The position numbers and the translations under genes were made by a program. Below are positions 17,153 through 29,200 of a stretch of 64,000 nt of DNA, piece after piece. This DNA is from JARRON01 sp037383845. Lineage in GTDB: Bacteria; Pseudomonadota; Gammaproteobacteria; Steroidobacterales; XN24. How positions within the stretch are numbered: the first letter of the stretch is position 1; each line of letters opens with the position of its first letter. The stretch covers positions 122,057 through 186,056 of the forward strand of contig JARRON010000005.1 in the NCBI GenBank assembly GCA_037383845.1, given 5' to 3'. Under the pieces are notes generated by a model, which worked only from the letters and a program-made list of their open reading frames with translations, had not been told where the DNA came from and did not search any database.

Positions 17153-18403
17153 ATGTCCCTGAGAATTCTGGGAATCAATCATCGCACGGCCCCCGTGGAG
17201 GTGCGCGAGAAGCTCGCCTTCCACCCGGAGTCCATCCCCATGGCCCTGCGGCAACTCGTGGAGTTGCCGTCGGTCGACGAGGCCGTGCTGATCTCCACCT
17301 GCAACCGGACCGAGCTGTACTCCCATTGCGGCTCGCCGGGGGTGGAGCACGTCCGTGAATGGCTCAACGGTTACCACCGTATGGGCGACAAGGCCAACGG
17401 CTGCCTTTACACCTTCGAGGACAATGGAGCCGTGAACCACGCCTTCTCCGTGGCCTGCGGACTGGACTCGGCGGTGCTGGGCGAGCCCCAGATCCTCGGC
17501 CAGATGAAGGAGGCCTACCGCATCGCCACGGAGGCGGGCAGCGCCGGACCCGTCCTGAACTCACTCTTCCAGCAGGCCTTCTCGGTGGCCAAGCTCGTCC
17601 GAACGGACACGGAAATCGGCACCAGCGCCGTCTCGGTGGCCTATGCAGCGGTGAACCTGGCCCGTCAGATCTTCGCGGATTTCAAGCAGCACACGGCCCT
17701 GCTCGTGGGCGCGGGGGAAACCATCGAGCTCACCGCCCAGCACCTGAGCAGCCGGGGCATCGGTCGCACGGTCATCGCGAATCGCAGCATCGCCCGGGCC
17801 CAGAAGCTCGCCCACGAGATGAAGGGCTTCGCGATCCAGCTCGACGAGATCCCGGACCACCTGGCGGAGGCGGACATGCTCATCTGCTCAACCGCCAGTC
17901 CCCAGCCCATTATCACCGCCGACATGGTCCGGGCGGCCCTGAAATCCCGCAAGCGGCGCCCCATGTTCGTGGTGGACCTGGCCGTGCCCCGGGACGTGGA
18001 GCCGGCGGTGGCGGACCTGGAGGACATCTATCTGTATACGGTGGACGACCTCCAGGGGGTTATCGACGAGAACGTCAAGGCCCGCGAGGCGGCCGCGGCA
18101 GAGGCCCGCCGCATCATCGAAAGCGAAGTACAGCGGTTCGCCCAGGCGCTGCGCACCCGGGACGCCGCCCCGACCATCCGCTCGGTGCGCGGCCAGGCCG
18201 ACGAGATCCGCACGGCGGTGACCGAACAGGCCCGCCGCATGCTGAGCGCAGGACGCCCGCCGGAGGAGGTCCTCAACTTCCTGAGCCAGACGCTCACCAA
18301 CAAGCTCCTGCACCACCCCAGCGTCAGCCTGCGCCGCGCCGGCGAAGACGGCGACGAGGAACTGCTGCTGGCCGCCCGGCGCCTGTTCGGGCTGGACGAG
18401 TAG
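17153..18403 (+). CDS. hemA: Glutamyl-tRNA reductase
   Basis: A 416-residue NADPH enzyme that commits glutamyl-tRNA to 5-aminolevulinate and haem synthesis. The catalytic cysteine is C50 in ISTCNRTE. The second domain has the Rossmann segment LLVGAGETIELTAQHL, and the C-terminal helical dimerisation domain is complete. The true start is ATG 17153, since the open frame runs far upstream as antisense of the TPR gene. First gene of hemA-prfA-cysK-like. Confidence 0.97.
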   Translation: MSLRILGINHRTAPVEVREKLAFHPESIPMALRQLVELPSVDEAVLISTCNRTELYSHCGSPGVEHVREWLNGYHRMGDKANGCLYTFEDNGAVNHAFSVACGLDSAVLGEPQILGQMKEAYRIATEAGSAGPVLNSLFQQAFSVAKLVRTDTEIGTSAVSVAYAAVNLARQIFADFKQHTALLVGAGETIELTAQHLSSRGIGRTVIANRSIARAQKLAHEMKGFAIQLDEIPDHLAEADMLICSTASPQPIITADMVRAALKSRKRRPMFVVDLAVPRDVEPAVADLEDIYLYTVDDLQGVIDENVKAREAAAAEARRIIESEVQRFAQALRTRDAAPTIRSVRGQADEIRTAVTEQARRMLSAGRPPEEVLNFLSQTLTNKLLHHPSVSLRRAGEDGDEELLLAARRLFGLDE

Positions 18404-18448
18404 CGCCCCAGGGCGCCGGAGACGGACGCCCCTGCCCTCCCGAATCCC

Positions 18449-19531
18449 GTGAAAGACAGCATCGCCGCCAAGCTCGCCAGCCTGGTCGAACGCCACGAGG
18501 AGGTGGCGGCACTCCTGGCTGATCCGGAAGTCATCGCCGACCAGACCCAGTTCCGGGAGCTGTCCCGGGAGTACGCGCGGCTGGAGCCCGTTGTGCGGGA
18601 CTACCAGGCATGGCACCGGGCCATGAAGGACATCTCCGGCGCAAAGGAGATGGCCGGCGACGCGGACCCGGAGATGCAGGCACTGGCCGAGGACGAACTG
18701 GCCGCAGCCACGACGCGGGCCGAGGCCCTGGAGCTGACGCTCAAGAAGCACCTCGTGCCCCGGGATCCCCTGGACGAAGCGAACATCTTCCTGGAGATCC
18801 GCGCCGGCACCGGCGGCGACGAGGCCGCCATCTTCGCCGGCGACCTCTTCCGGATGTACAGCCGATACGCGGAGCAGCAGGGCTGGCGGGTGGAGATCCT
18901 GTCGGAGAGCGAGGGCGAGCACGGCGGCTACAAGGAAATCATCTCCCGGATCGTCGGCCGGGGCGCCTATTCGCGCCTCAAGTTCGAGTCGGGAGCCCAC
19001 CGGGTGCAGCGGGTGCCGGAGACCGAGTCCCAGGGCCGCATCCACACCTCCGCGTGTACCGTGGCGGTCCTGCCCGAGCCGGAGGAAGTGGGCGAGGTGG
19101 ACGTGAACGCCGCGGATCTCAGGATCGACACCTACCGGGCCTCCGGCGCCGGCGGGCAGCACGTGAACAAGACGGATTCCGCCGTCCGCATCACGCACCT
19201 GCCCAGCGGGATCGTCGTCGAGTGCCAGGACGAACGCTCCCAGCACAAGAACCGGGCGCGGGCCATGACGCTTCTCAAGGCGCGGTTGCTGGATGCCGAA
19301 CGCGGACGCCGGGAGGCCGAACAGGCCATGACCCGGAAGCTCCTGGTGGGCAGCGGCGACCGCTCGGAGCGCATCCGCACCTACAACTTTCCCCAGGGCC
19401 GGGTGACCGACCACCGCATCAACCTCACGCTCTACCGGCTGGACGAGGTGCTGCAGGGCGACCTGGACCAGGTCATCGGGCCCCTGGTCAGTGAATACCA
19501 GGCGGACCAGCTGGCCGCCCTCACTGAATAA
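18449..19531 (+). CDS. prfA: Peptide chain release factor 1
   Basis: A 360-residue class I release factor for UAA and UAG codons. The GGQ catalytic motif is in GAGGQHVNKTDSAVRITH. The N-terminal helical domain, starting at a GTG codon 18449, and the C-terminal domain are complete. It follows hemA by 45 nt. The partner methyltransferase gene prmC, normally next to it, is displaced about 3.7 kb downstream. Confidence 0.97.
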   Translation: MKDSIAAKLASLVERHEEVAALLADPEVIADQTQFRELSREYARLEPVVRDYQAWHRAMKDISGAKEMAGDADPEMQALAEDELAAATTRAEALELTLKKHLVPRDPLDEANIFLEIRAGTGGDEAAIFAGDLFRMYSRYAEQQGWRVEILSESEGEHGGYKEIISRIVGRGAYSRLKFESGAHRVQRVPETESQGRIHTSACTVAVLPEPEEVGEVDVNAADLRIDTYRASGAGGQHVNKTDSAVRITHLPSGIVVECQDERSQHKNRARAMTLLKARLLDAERGRREAEQAMTRKLLVGSGDRSERIRTYNFPQGRVTDHRINLTLYRLDEVLQGDLDQVIGPLVSEYQADQLAALTE

Positions 19532-19552
19532 GCCGCGCCGGAAGGACCCGTC

Positions 19553-20566
19553 GTGCCGTTCCTGGACTCCGTTCTAGATGCCATCGGAAACACGCCCCTG
19601 ATCCGCCTGCGCGGCCCCTCGGAGGAGACCGGCTGCGAGATCCTTGGAAAGGCCGAGTTCCTTAATCCGGGGGGCTCGGTGAAGGACCGGGCGGCCCTGG
19701 GCATGGTCCGCGACGCGGAACGGCGCGGCCTCATCCTGCCCGGTGGCGTCATCGTCGAGGGCACGGCCGGGAACACGGGTATCGGCCTGGCCCTGGTGGG
19801 CCGGGCCCGCGGCTACCGGACGGTGATTGTCATGCCCGAGACCCAGAGCCGGGAGAAGGTGGACACGCTGCGCGCCCTGGGCGCTGATGTCCGGCTGGTG
19901 CCCGCCGTGCCGTACAAGAACCCCGAGAACTACGTCCACGTGTCCCGGCGGCTCGCCGAGTCCCTGGACGCGTCCGAGCCCGGCGGCGCGTTCTGGGCCA
20001 ATCAGTTCGACAACGTGGCGAACTTCCGCTGGCACCATGAGACTACCGGCCCGGAGATCTGGGAGCAGACCGGGGGCCGTGTCGACGGCTTCGTCTGCGC
20101 CGTGGGCACCGGGGGCACCCTGGCCGGGGTGGGCCGGGCACTGAAGCAACGCAGCCCCCGGGTGACCGTCGCCCTGTCAGACCCGGCCGGTTCGGCGCTT
20201 TGCAGCTGGTACACCCGGGGCGAACTGCAGTCCGAGGGCAGTTCCATCACCGAGGGTATCGGCAACGGCCGCATCACTGCGAACCTGGCGGAGGCCACGG
20301 TCGACCTGGCGTTTTCCATCCCCGATACCGAGTCCATTCCCCGGGTCTTCAGCCTGCTGGAAAATGAGGGCCTGCTGCTGGGGGGCTCGAGCGGCGTCAA
20401 TGTGTGCGGGGCCGTCCGGCTCGCCCGGGAGCTGGGGCCCGGCCACCGTATCGTCACCATCCTGTGCGACTCGGGCCTGCGCTACGCGGGCCGGCTCTTC
20501 AACCCGGAGTTCCTCGCCTCGAAAGGGCTCCCGGCGCCGCCTTTCGCGGCTACCGACCGCGGCTAG
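19553..20566 (+). CDS. Cysteine synthase A-like PLP enzyme
   Basis: A 337-residue fold-type II PLP enzyme. The Schiff-base lysine lies in NPGGSVKDRAA, the substrate loop in EGTAGNTGIGLAL and the phosphate loop in GTGGTLAG. It resembles O-acetylserine sulfhydrylases, including the longer variants of about 340 residues. A GTG start follows prfA by 21 nt, so it may be co-transcribed with hemA-prfA. It converges on the cystathionine lyase gene that ends at 20570, leaving 3 nt between the stops. Substrate preference (O-acetylserine or another activated serine) is not determinable here. Confidence 0.88.
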   Translation: MPFLDSVLDAIGNTPLIRLRGPSEETGCEILGKAEFLNPGGSVKDRAALGMVRDAERRGLILPGGVIVEGTAGNTGIGLALVGRARGYRTVIVMPETQSREKVDTLRALGADVRLVPAVPYKNPENYVHVSRRLAESLDASEPGGAFWANQFDNVANFRWHHETTGPEIWEQTGGRVDGFVCAVGTGGTLAGVGRALKQRSPRVTVALSDPAGSALCSWYTRGELQSEGSSITEGIGNGRITANLAEATVDLAFSIPDTESIPRVFSLLENEGLLLGGSSGVNVCGAVRLARELGPGHRIVTILCDSGLRYAGRLFNPEFLASKGLPAPPFAATDRG

Positions 20567-20569
20567 GAC

Positions 20570-21734
20570 TCAGCCGGGCAGGCCCGCCGCGCACAGGGCC
20601 TGATCCAGGTCCGCGATCAGATCGGCCGCTTCCTCGATGCCCACCGACAGCCGGATCAGGTCGTCGGTGATGCCCAGCCGCTTGCGGGTGGCCTCGGGGA
20701 CCGAGGCGTGGGTCATGATGGCCGGGTGATTGGCCAGGCTCTCCACCCCACCCAGGCTCTCGGCCAGGGTGAATACCCGGCAGTTCTCCAAGAACGCCCG
20801 GGCCGTCCCGAGGCCGCCTTCGATGACGAAGCTGACGATGCCGCCGCCACCGGCCATCTGGCGCTTCGCCAGGGCCTGCTGGGGATGGGAATCCAGCCAG
20901 GGGTAGATAACCCGCTCCACTCCGCGCCGGGACTCCAGCCACCCGGCCACCGCCAGCGCATTGTCGTTGTGCCGCGCCATGCGCAGCGCCAGGGTCTTCA
21001 CGCCCCGCAGGGCCAGGAAGCTGTCGAACGGCCCGGCCACCGCACCCACGGAGTTCTGCAGGAACGCCAGGTCCTCGCCCAGGGCCTCGTCGGCCACCGC
21101 TACCACACCGCCCACCACGTCCGAGTGGCCGCCCAGGTACTTGGTGGCGGAATGGACGACGATATCCGCCCCGTCATCCAGGGGCCTCTGTCCCCAGGGA
21201 CTGGCGAACGTGTTGTCCACCACCACCAGCGCTCCCTGCTGGCGCGCCGCGGAAATGACCGCCGGCAGGTCCACCAGCTTGAGCATCGGATTGGTGGGAG
21301 TCTCGATCCAGACCATCCGCGTGTCCGGCGCCATAGCCCCGGCCAGGGCGTCCTGCCGGGACAGGTCAGCGTAGGTCACGCGCAGGCCCGCCGAGCGGGC
21401 GCGCACCCGGTCGAACAGCCGCCCGGTGCCGCCGTAGAGATCATCCATTGCCACCACGTGGCTGCCCGCGTCCAGCAGCTCCAGCACCGTGGCGATGGCC
21501 GCCATGCCGGAGGCAAAGGCAAAGCCGCGAGTGCCGTTTTCCAGGTCCGCCAGGCAGCGCTCCCAGGCCATCCGGGTGGGATTCTGGGTGCGGGAATACT
21601 CGTAGCCGGCGTGTACGCCCGGACTTTGCTGGGCATAGGTGGAAGTGGTGTAGATGGGCGGCATGACCGCCCCGGTGGTGGGGTCAGGGGACTGCCCGGC
21701 GTGGATGACCCGGGTGCCGAAGCCCTGGCCGCGC

Positions 21735-21748
<14 letters not shown>
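20570..21748 (-). CDS. Cystathionine gamma-lyase / gamma-synthase family enzyme
   Basis: A 392-residue Cys/Met-metabolism PLP enzyme. The PLP lysine is in HSATKYLGGHSDVVGG. YSRTQNPTR, ASGMAAI and the C-terminal RLSVGIEEAADLIADL segment are conserved. Its start overlaps the end of the cystathionine beta-synthase gene by 14 bp. Pairing with that enzyme favours a cystathionine gamma-lyase role (cystathionine to cysteine) over gamma-synthase, but sequence alone does not separate the two. Confidence 0.9.
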
Positions 21749-23126
<1,378 letters not shown>

Positions 23127-23237
23127 GGGGACCTCCACCCCGGGGAAAACCGCGCGTCGGAGTACGGGCGGCGAAGGCGCGGCCGCGCCGGGCTGCGGTA
23201 TTCTACACGCCCCCTCGCCGGCCCCGCTTTGTTGCAG

Positions 23238-24098
23238 ATGCCAGACGAAGACCAGGATCTCTCCATAGGCCAGTACCTCGAGGACGGCAGCGCCATCCTG
23301 TCTCGGATCAGCGATTCACCGCGCCTGGATGCCGAACTCCTCATGGGACTGGTCCTGCGCAAGCCGCGGAGCTACCTCCGGGCGTGGCCCGAGCGGGAGC
23401 TTAGCCTGGGGCAGGCCGACATCTTCGAGCGCCTGCTGCGGCGGCGCTTTGCAGGCGAGCCCATTTCCTACATCACGGGCGTGCGGGAGTTCTGGTCCAT
23501 GCCGCTGCGGGTCAGTCCCCACGTGCTGGTGCCCCGCCCGGACACGGAACTGCTGGTGGAAAAGGCGCTGGCACGGCTGCCGTCGGACGAGGACACCCGG
23601 GTGCTGGACCTGGGCACCGGCTCGGGGGCCGTCGCCCTGGCCCTGGCGCGGGAGCGGCCCCGGACCCGGGTGATCGGCGTGGACATTTCCCACTACGCCC
23701 TGGAGGTGGCGCGGCTGAACGCCCGCATCCTGAAAATCGACAACGTGGAATTCAAAGAGAGCAACTGGTTCGATGCCGTCCGGGGCGAGAAATTTCACGT
23801 CGTGCTGGGGAACCCGCCCTACGTGGCCAGCGACGACCCCCACCTCAACCGGGGTGACGTTCGTTTCGAGCCCAGGGTGGCCCTGGACGCGGGCGAAGGG
23901 GGCATGGAGGCGTTCAAGGCGATCCTGGACCGCGCCCACAACTACATCTTCCGCCAGGGCTGGCTGCTGCTGGAGCACGGCCCCGACCAGCACATGCCCC
24001 TGAGGCGGCTGCTGGAGGCGCAGCACTACTACGACATCACCGTCCACCAGGACGCCGAGGGCCGGGACCGGGTGACCGAGTGCCGGTTCGTGGAGTGA
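23238..24098 (+). CDS. prmC: Release factor glutamine methyltransferase
   Basis: A 286-residue SAM enzyme that N5-methylates the Gln of the GGQ motif in release factors. The SAM loop is VLDLGTGSGAVAL and the catalytic motif is VLGNPPYVAS; the N-terminal helical domain is present. The ATG at 23238 is the family start. It lies between the displaced sulfur genes and moeB; in Pseudomonas the order is hemA-prfA-prmC-moeB without the insertion. Confidence 0.94.
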   Translation: MPDEDQDLSIGQYLEDGSAILSRISDSPRLDAELLMGLVLRKPRSYLRAWPERELSLGQADIFERLLRRRFAGEPISYITGVREFWSMPLRVSPHVLVPRPDTELLVEKALARLPSDEDTRVLDLGTGSGAVALALARERPRTRVIGVDISHYALEVARLNARILKIDNVEFKESNWFDAVRGEKFHVVLGNPPYVASDDPHLNRGDVRFEPRVALDAGEGGMEAFKAILDRAHNYIFRQGWLLLEHGPDQHMPLRRLLEAQHYYDITVHQDAEGRDRVTECRFVE

Positions 24099-24170
24099 CC
24101 CCGTGAGCTCGCAGCCAGGCTTCCCGCAGGACCGGTCCCGGGCAGCGCGGGCCCGCCGGCGGAGCGGGCC

Positions 24171-24917
24171 GTGAGCGATCCCCGCTACGCCCGGCACGTG
24201 GCCCTGGCCGGCTTCGGCGAAGCGGGCCAGGCGCGGCTGTCGGGCGCCTCAGCCCTGGTCATCGGCGCCGGCGGGCTCGGCTCGCCGGTGCTGCTTTACC
24301 TCGCTGCCGCCGGTATCGGCCGGATCACCGTCAGCGACTTTGACCGCGTGGACGTGACCAACCTGCAGCGCCAGGTCATCTTCACCGAGGCGGACATCGG
24401 CCGGAACAAGGCCGAGGCTGCCGCGGAGGCCATCGGGCGCCTGAACCCGGCGGTCCGGGTCGAGCCCGTGCCTGCCCGGCTGGCGGACGACGAACTGGAA
24501 GCCGCGGCGCGGGACTCGGACGTGGTGCTGGACTGCTGCGACAACTTCGGGACCCGCTTTGCCGTCAACGCCGCCTGCATCGCCGCCCGGCGGCCGCTGG
24601 TGTCGGGAGCGGCCATCCGAATGGAGGGCCAGCTTGCCGTGTTCCGGACGGACCGCCCTGGCGCCCCGTGCTACCGGTGCCTGTGGGAAGAGGAAGCGGA
24701 AGGCCTGGAGAACTGCCGGGGCAACGGCATCCTCGGGCCCGTGGCGGGGACCGTGGGGTGCATCATGGCGACGGAAGCCCTGAAACTGTTGACCGGCTGC
24801 GCGCCGGATGCCTCGGGCAGACTGATGCTCTACGACGCCCGGGAGGCCTCGTGGCGGACCCTGAAGCTGGACCGGGATCCTTCATGCCCGGTCTGCGGGA
24901 ATCGCAACGGCCCCTAG
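24171..24917 (+). CDS. moeB: HesA/MoeB/ThiF family adenylyltransferase
   Basis: A 248-residue E1-like enzyme that adenylates the C-terminus of a sulfur-carrier protein such as MoaD or ThiS. It has the ATP-binding Rossmann loop VIGAGGLGSPVLLYLAAAG, then DFDRVDVTNLQRQ, and zinc cysteine pairs CYRC and CPVC. The GTG start lies 72 nt after prmC, matching the prmC-moeB order of Pseudomonas. Whether it serves molybdopterin or thiamine synthesis is open. The 3' end overlaps the convergent aminotransferase gene by 4 bp. Confidence 0.9.
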   Translation: MSDPRYARHVALAGFGEAGQARLSGASALVIGAGGLGSPVLLYLAAAGIGRITVSDFDRVDVTNLQRQVIFTEADIGRNKAEAAAEAIGRLNPAVRVEPVPARLADDELEAAARDSDVVLDCCDNFGTRFAVNAACIAARRPLVSGAAIRMEGQLAVFRTDRPGAPCYRCLWEEEAEGLENCRGNGILGPVAGTVGCIMATEALKLLTGCAPDASGRLMLYDAREASWRTLKLDRDPSCPVCGNRNGP

Positions 24918-26143
24918 ACTTCCGCGACGGCCCAGGCGTGCAGCAGCTCGTCCATCCGGCTGAACACCTCGCGCATCACGGCCGGCTCCGGCAGCGTGGT
25001 AATGCGGAAATGATCTGTGTAGGGGACGTTGAAACTGACGCCCGGCGCGATCAGCACGTGGCGGTTCTCCAGCAGCTCGTAGGCGAAACGCTGGTCGTCG
25101 AAGTCCGGGAGCTTTTCCGTCGACACGCGGGGAAAGGCGTACATGGCCCCCTCCGGCGCGTCCAGTTCGATGAACTCCGAGGCTTCGGCAGACTCCACGG
25201 CGGCACGGCGGGTTTCGTAAAGCCTTCCACCCGGTGAGACGAGCTCCCGGACGCTCTGGAAGCCGCCCAGGGCGGTCTGCACGGCCCACTGGCCCGGGAC
25301 GTTGCTGCACAGCCTGAGAGCCGACAGCAGCTCCATGGCTTCCATGTAGCGGTTGGCGTTCTCGCGGTTGCCGGAGAACACCAGCCAGCCGACCCGGTAA
25401 CCGCAGGCCCGGTAGACCTTGGACAGGCCGGAGAACGTCCCGCAGAGGGTGTCGTTGACCAGCGTCGCGATGGGGACGTGCTCCGTTCCGTCGTAGGTCA
25501 TCTGGTCGTAGATCTCGTCTGCCAGTACCACCAGGCGATGGCGCTCCGCTACCCGGACCAGCCCTTCCAGCAGTTCCCTGGGATAGACCGCGCCGGTGGG
25601 ATTGTTGGGGTTGATCAGCACCAACGCCCGGGTCCTGGGCGTGATCAGCGACTCCACTTCCTCCGGGTCCGGCAGGAACCGGTTTTTGGGCCAGCAGGGA
25701 TAGTGCACGGCCCGTCCGCCGTTAAGCACGGTAGCGGCGGTCCACAGGGGGTAGTCCGGGCTCGGGATGAGCACTTCGTCGCCGTCGTTGAGCAGCGCAC
25801 GGAGTGACAGGTCGATGAGCTCGCTGACGCCGTTGCCGATGAACACTTCCTCGGCGGTCACGCCGGCCACACCCCGGTCCTGCTGCTGCATGACCACGGC
25901 CTCCCGGGCCGGGAAGATGCCCTTCTGGTGACAGTAGGGCTCGCTGGCGCCCAGGTTCTCGATCATCGCCAGGCGCATGGTCTCCGGGGTGCGGAAACCG
26001 TACAGGCCCGGGTTGCCGATGTTCAGCGCGATGACCTCGTAGCCCATCCGCTCCAGTTCAAGGGCGCGGCGGGCGAGTCTTCCCCGGATCTCGTAACGGA
26101 CGTCGGCCAGCGCCCGGCTGGTCTCGATGGTCTGGAGGGTCAT
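24914..26143 (-). CDS. AlaA-type alanine aminotransferase
   Basis: A 409-residue class I PLP aminotransferase. Characteristic motifs are NPNNPTGAVY, ADEIYDQMTYDG and the PLP lysine in FSGLSKVYRACGYRVGW. It resembles E. coli AlaA (glutamate-pyruvate transaminase). The N-terminus begins about 15 residues before conserved sequence. Single gene; the 102-nt spacer to the metH stop must carry its promoter, but I cannot identify it. Confidence 0.9.
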   Translation of the reverse strand: MTLQTIETSRALADVRYEIRGRLARRALELERMGYEVIALNIGNPGLYGFRTPETMRLAMIENLGASEPYCHQKGIFPAREAVVMQQQDRGVAGVTAEEVFIGNGVSELIDLSLRALLNDGDEVLIPSPDYPLWTAATVLNGGRAVHYPCWPKNRFLPDPEEVESLITPRTRALVLINPNNPTGAVYPRELLEGLVRVAERHRLVVLADEIYDQMTYDGTEHVPIATLVNDTLCGTFSGLSKVYRACGYRVGWLVFSGNRENANRYMEAMELLSALRLCSNVPGQWAVQTALGGFQSVRELVSPGGRLYETRRAAVESAEASEFIELDAPEGAMYAFPRVSTEKLPDFDDQRFAYELLENRHVLIAPGVSFNVPYTDHFRITTLPEPAVMREVFSRMDELLHAWAVAEV

Positions 26144-26245
26144 GGACTGTCTTCCCGAAATGGTATCCGTGCTGCCCGTGATTAAAGCACGCGGCGGGCG
26201 GGGCGGCGACGCCCCAGGTCACGGTTCCGCAAGGCCGAGAGGCCT

Positions 26246-29200
26246 TCAGGCAGCGTCCCTGGCGTATCCCAGCACCGGCGCCAGCCAGCGCTCCGCCTCG
26301 GCCACGGTGATCCCCTTGCGCCGGGCGTAGTCGGCCACCTGGTCCCGGTCGATGCGCCCCGTCGAAAAATACCGGGACCCGGGATGGGAGAAGTACCAGC
26401 CGCTCACCGAGGCCGCGGGGAGCATGGCAAAGGACTCGGTGAGCCGCATGCCGGCCCGGCGTTCCACGTCCAGCAGTCGCCACAGGCTCGCCTTCTCCGT
26501 GTGATCCGGGCAGGCCGGGTAACCCGGCGCCGGCCGGATGCCCCGGTAGGACTCGGCGATGAGGGCTTCGCTCGAGAGATCTTCGTCCGGCGCATAGCCC
26601 CAGGCTTCCCGCCTCACCAGAGCGTGAAGGTACTCGGCGAAGGCTTCCGCCAGACGGTCGGCCAGCGCCTTCAGCAGTATCGACTGGTAGTCGTCGTGGG
26701 CGGCTTCGAAGGCCGCCACGCGCTCATCGATGCCGTGCCCCGAGGATACCGCGAAGGCGCCGATCCAGTCGGGGCGGCCCGCGGACGCGGGCGCCACGAA
26801 GTCCGCCAGGCAGAGGTTCGGCTGTCCGGCCGACTTTCGTTTCTGCTCCCGCAGGTGGTGCAGCACGACGGCCACCTCGTCCCGGGTCTCGCCCGCGTAG
26901 ACGCGAATGTCGTCGTCAACCGACGCAGCGGGAAACAGGCCATAGACGCCGTGTGCTGACAGCCACTGTTCCTCCACGATTCTGTCCAGCATCCGGCGGG
27001 CGTCATCGTAAAGCGACCGGGCGGCCTCACCCTTTTCCGGGTCTTCCAGGATGGCGGGGAAACGGCCGGAGAACTGCCAGGCGTTGAAGAACGGCATCCA
27101 GTCGATGTAGGGCACCAGGGCCTCCAGGGAGACGTCCGCCAGCCCGTGAACGCCCGGCGACTTCGGCGCCGGCGGCGCATAGTCGTCCCATCCGCCGTCG
27201 AAGCGGTTCGCCCGGGCCTCCTCCAGGGAAAGCTGGGGCCCCCGGGTCTTCGGCCCCCGGTGCTGAGCCCGGCGCTTGTCGTGCTCGGCCCGGACCTTCT
27301 CGATGTATCCCGCGCGCTGTTCCTCGCTGACCAGACTGCCCACCACGCCCACCGCCCGGGACGCATCCTTGACGTAGACCACCGGGCCTTCGTAGGCAGG
27401 ATCGATCTTGACCGACGTGTGGGCCGGGGAGGTCGTAGCGCCGCCGATGAGAAGCGGATGGTCGAACGCCAGCCGCTGCATTTCCGAGGCCACGTGGACC
27501 ATCTCGTCCAGGGAAGGTGTGATCAGCCCGGACAGCCCGATGATGTCCGCCTTCAGCTGCCGCGCGTTTTCCAGGATCTTCTCGCAGGGAACCATGACGC
27601 CCAGGTCGTGGACCTCGTAGCCGTTGCATTGCAGGACGACGCCGACGATGTTCTTGCCGATATCGTGGACATCCCCCTTGACGGTGGCCAGAAGCACCCG
27701 CCCGCGGGGCTCCCGGTCGCCGGCCTTCTCGGCCTCCAGGTAGGGAACCAGGTGGGCCACGGCCTTCTTCATGACCCGGGCGGACTTGACCACCTGGGGC
27801 AGGAACATCTTGCCTTCTCCGAACAGGTCGCCCACCACGTTCATGCCGTTCATCAGCGGCCCCTCGATGACCTTCAGGGGCCTGCCGAGGGCCTGGCGGG
27901 CGGCTTCCGTGTCCTCGACGATGTATTCGTCGATGCCCTTGACCAGCGCGTGCTGCAGCCGCTTCTCCACCGGCCACTCGCGCCAGGCCAGGTCCTCGAC
28001 CGCTTTCCTGCTGCCGCCGCCGCGGAAGGTCTCCGCCACCTCCAGCAGGCGCTCCGTGGCGTCCGGGCGGCGGGCCAGGATGACGTCTTCCACCGCCTCC
28101 TTGAGCTTCGGCGGGATCTCCTCGTAGATGGCGAGCTGGCCGGCGTTGACGATGCCCATGTTCATGCCGGCGCGGATGGCGTGGTACAGGAATACCGAGT
28201 GCATGGCTTCCCGAACCGCGTCGTTGCCGCGGAAGGAGAAGCTCACGTTGGAGACCCCGCCGGAGACCAGCGCGCCGAGTTCGGAGCGAATCTCGCGGGT
28301 GGCCTCGATGAAGTCCAGCGCATACCGGTCGTGGGCCTCGATGCCCGTGGCCACCGCGAAGATGTTGGGGTCGAAGATGATGTCCTCGGCCGGGAGTCCC
28401 GCGTCTTGTGTCAGCAGGCGCCAGGCCCGCCGGCAGATCTCCAGGCGCCGCTCCAGGCTCTCGGCCTGGCCGGCCTCGTCGAAAGCCATGACAATGACGG
28501 CGGCCCCGTAGCGGCGGATCTCCCGGGCCTGGCGAAGGAACTCCTCCTCGCCTTCCTTGAGGCTGATGGAATTCACGACCGGCTTGCCCTGCAGGCATTT
28601 CAGGCCGGTCTCCAGCACCGACCATTTCGAGGAATCGATCATCACGGGCACCCGGGCGATGTCCGGCTCCGAGGCCACCAGGTCCAGGAAGGTCTGCATG
28701 GCTCGCTCCGAGTCCAGCATGCCCTCGTCCATGTTGACGTCCACGATCTGGGCGCCGTTGTCCACCTGCTGACGGGCGACATCGAGAGCTGCCGTGTAGT
28801 CACCGGCCTCGATGAGCTTCCGGAACCTCGCCGAGCCGGTGACGTTGGTGCGCTCACCGACGTTGACGAACAGCGAGTCCGCGCCGATGTTGAGCGGCTC
28901 CAGTCCGCTCAGCCGGCAGGCGGGAGGAATCTCAGGCAGGCGCCGCGGTGCCGTGTCCCGGACCGTCTCGCCCAGGGCACTGATGTGCTCCGGCGTGGTG
29001 CCGCAGCAGCCGCCGACCAGGTTCACAAAGCCGCTGTCGGCGAACTCCCCCACCAGGGCCGCCATAGTCTCGGCGTCCTGGTCGTAGCCGCCGAAGGCGT
29101 TGGGCAGCCCCGCGTTCGGATGAACGCTCACGAAGGTGTCCGCGATGCGGGACAGCTCCTCCACGTGGGGACGCAGCTGCTCCGCCCCCAGGGCGCAATT

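Noticed and set aside
24103..24174. A 23-codon frame ending on a GTGA overlap with moeB, possible leader peptide
   Set aside because: It is Arg/Gly/Ser-rich, has no ribosome binding site, and such overlaps are likely by chance at this GC content.
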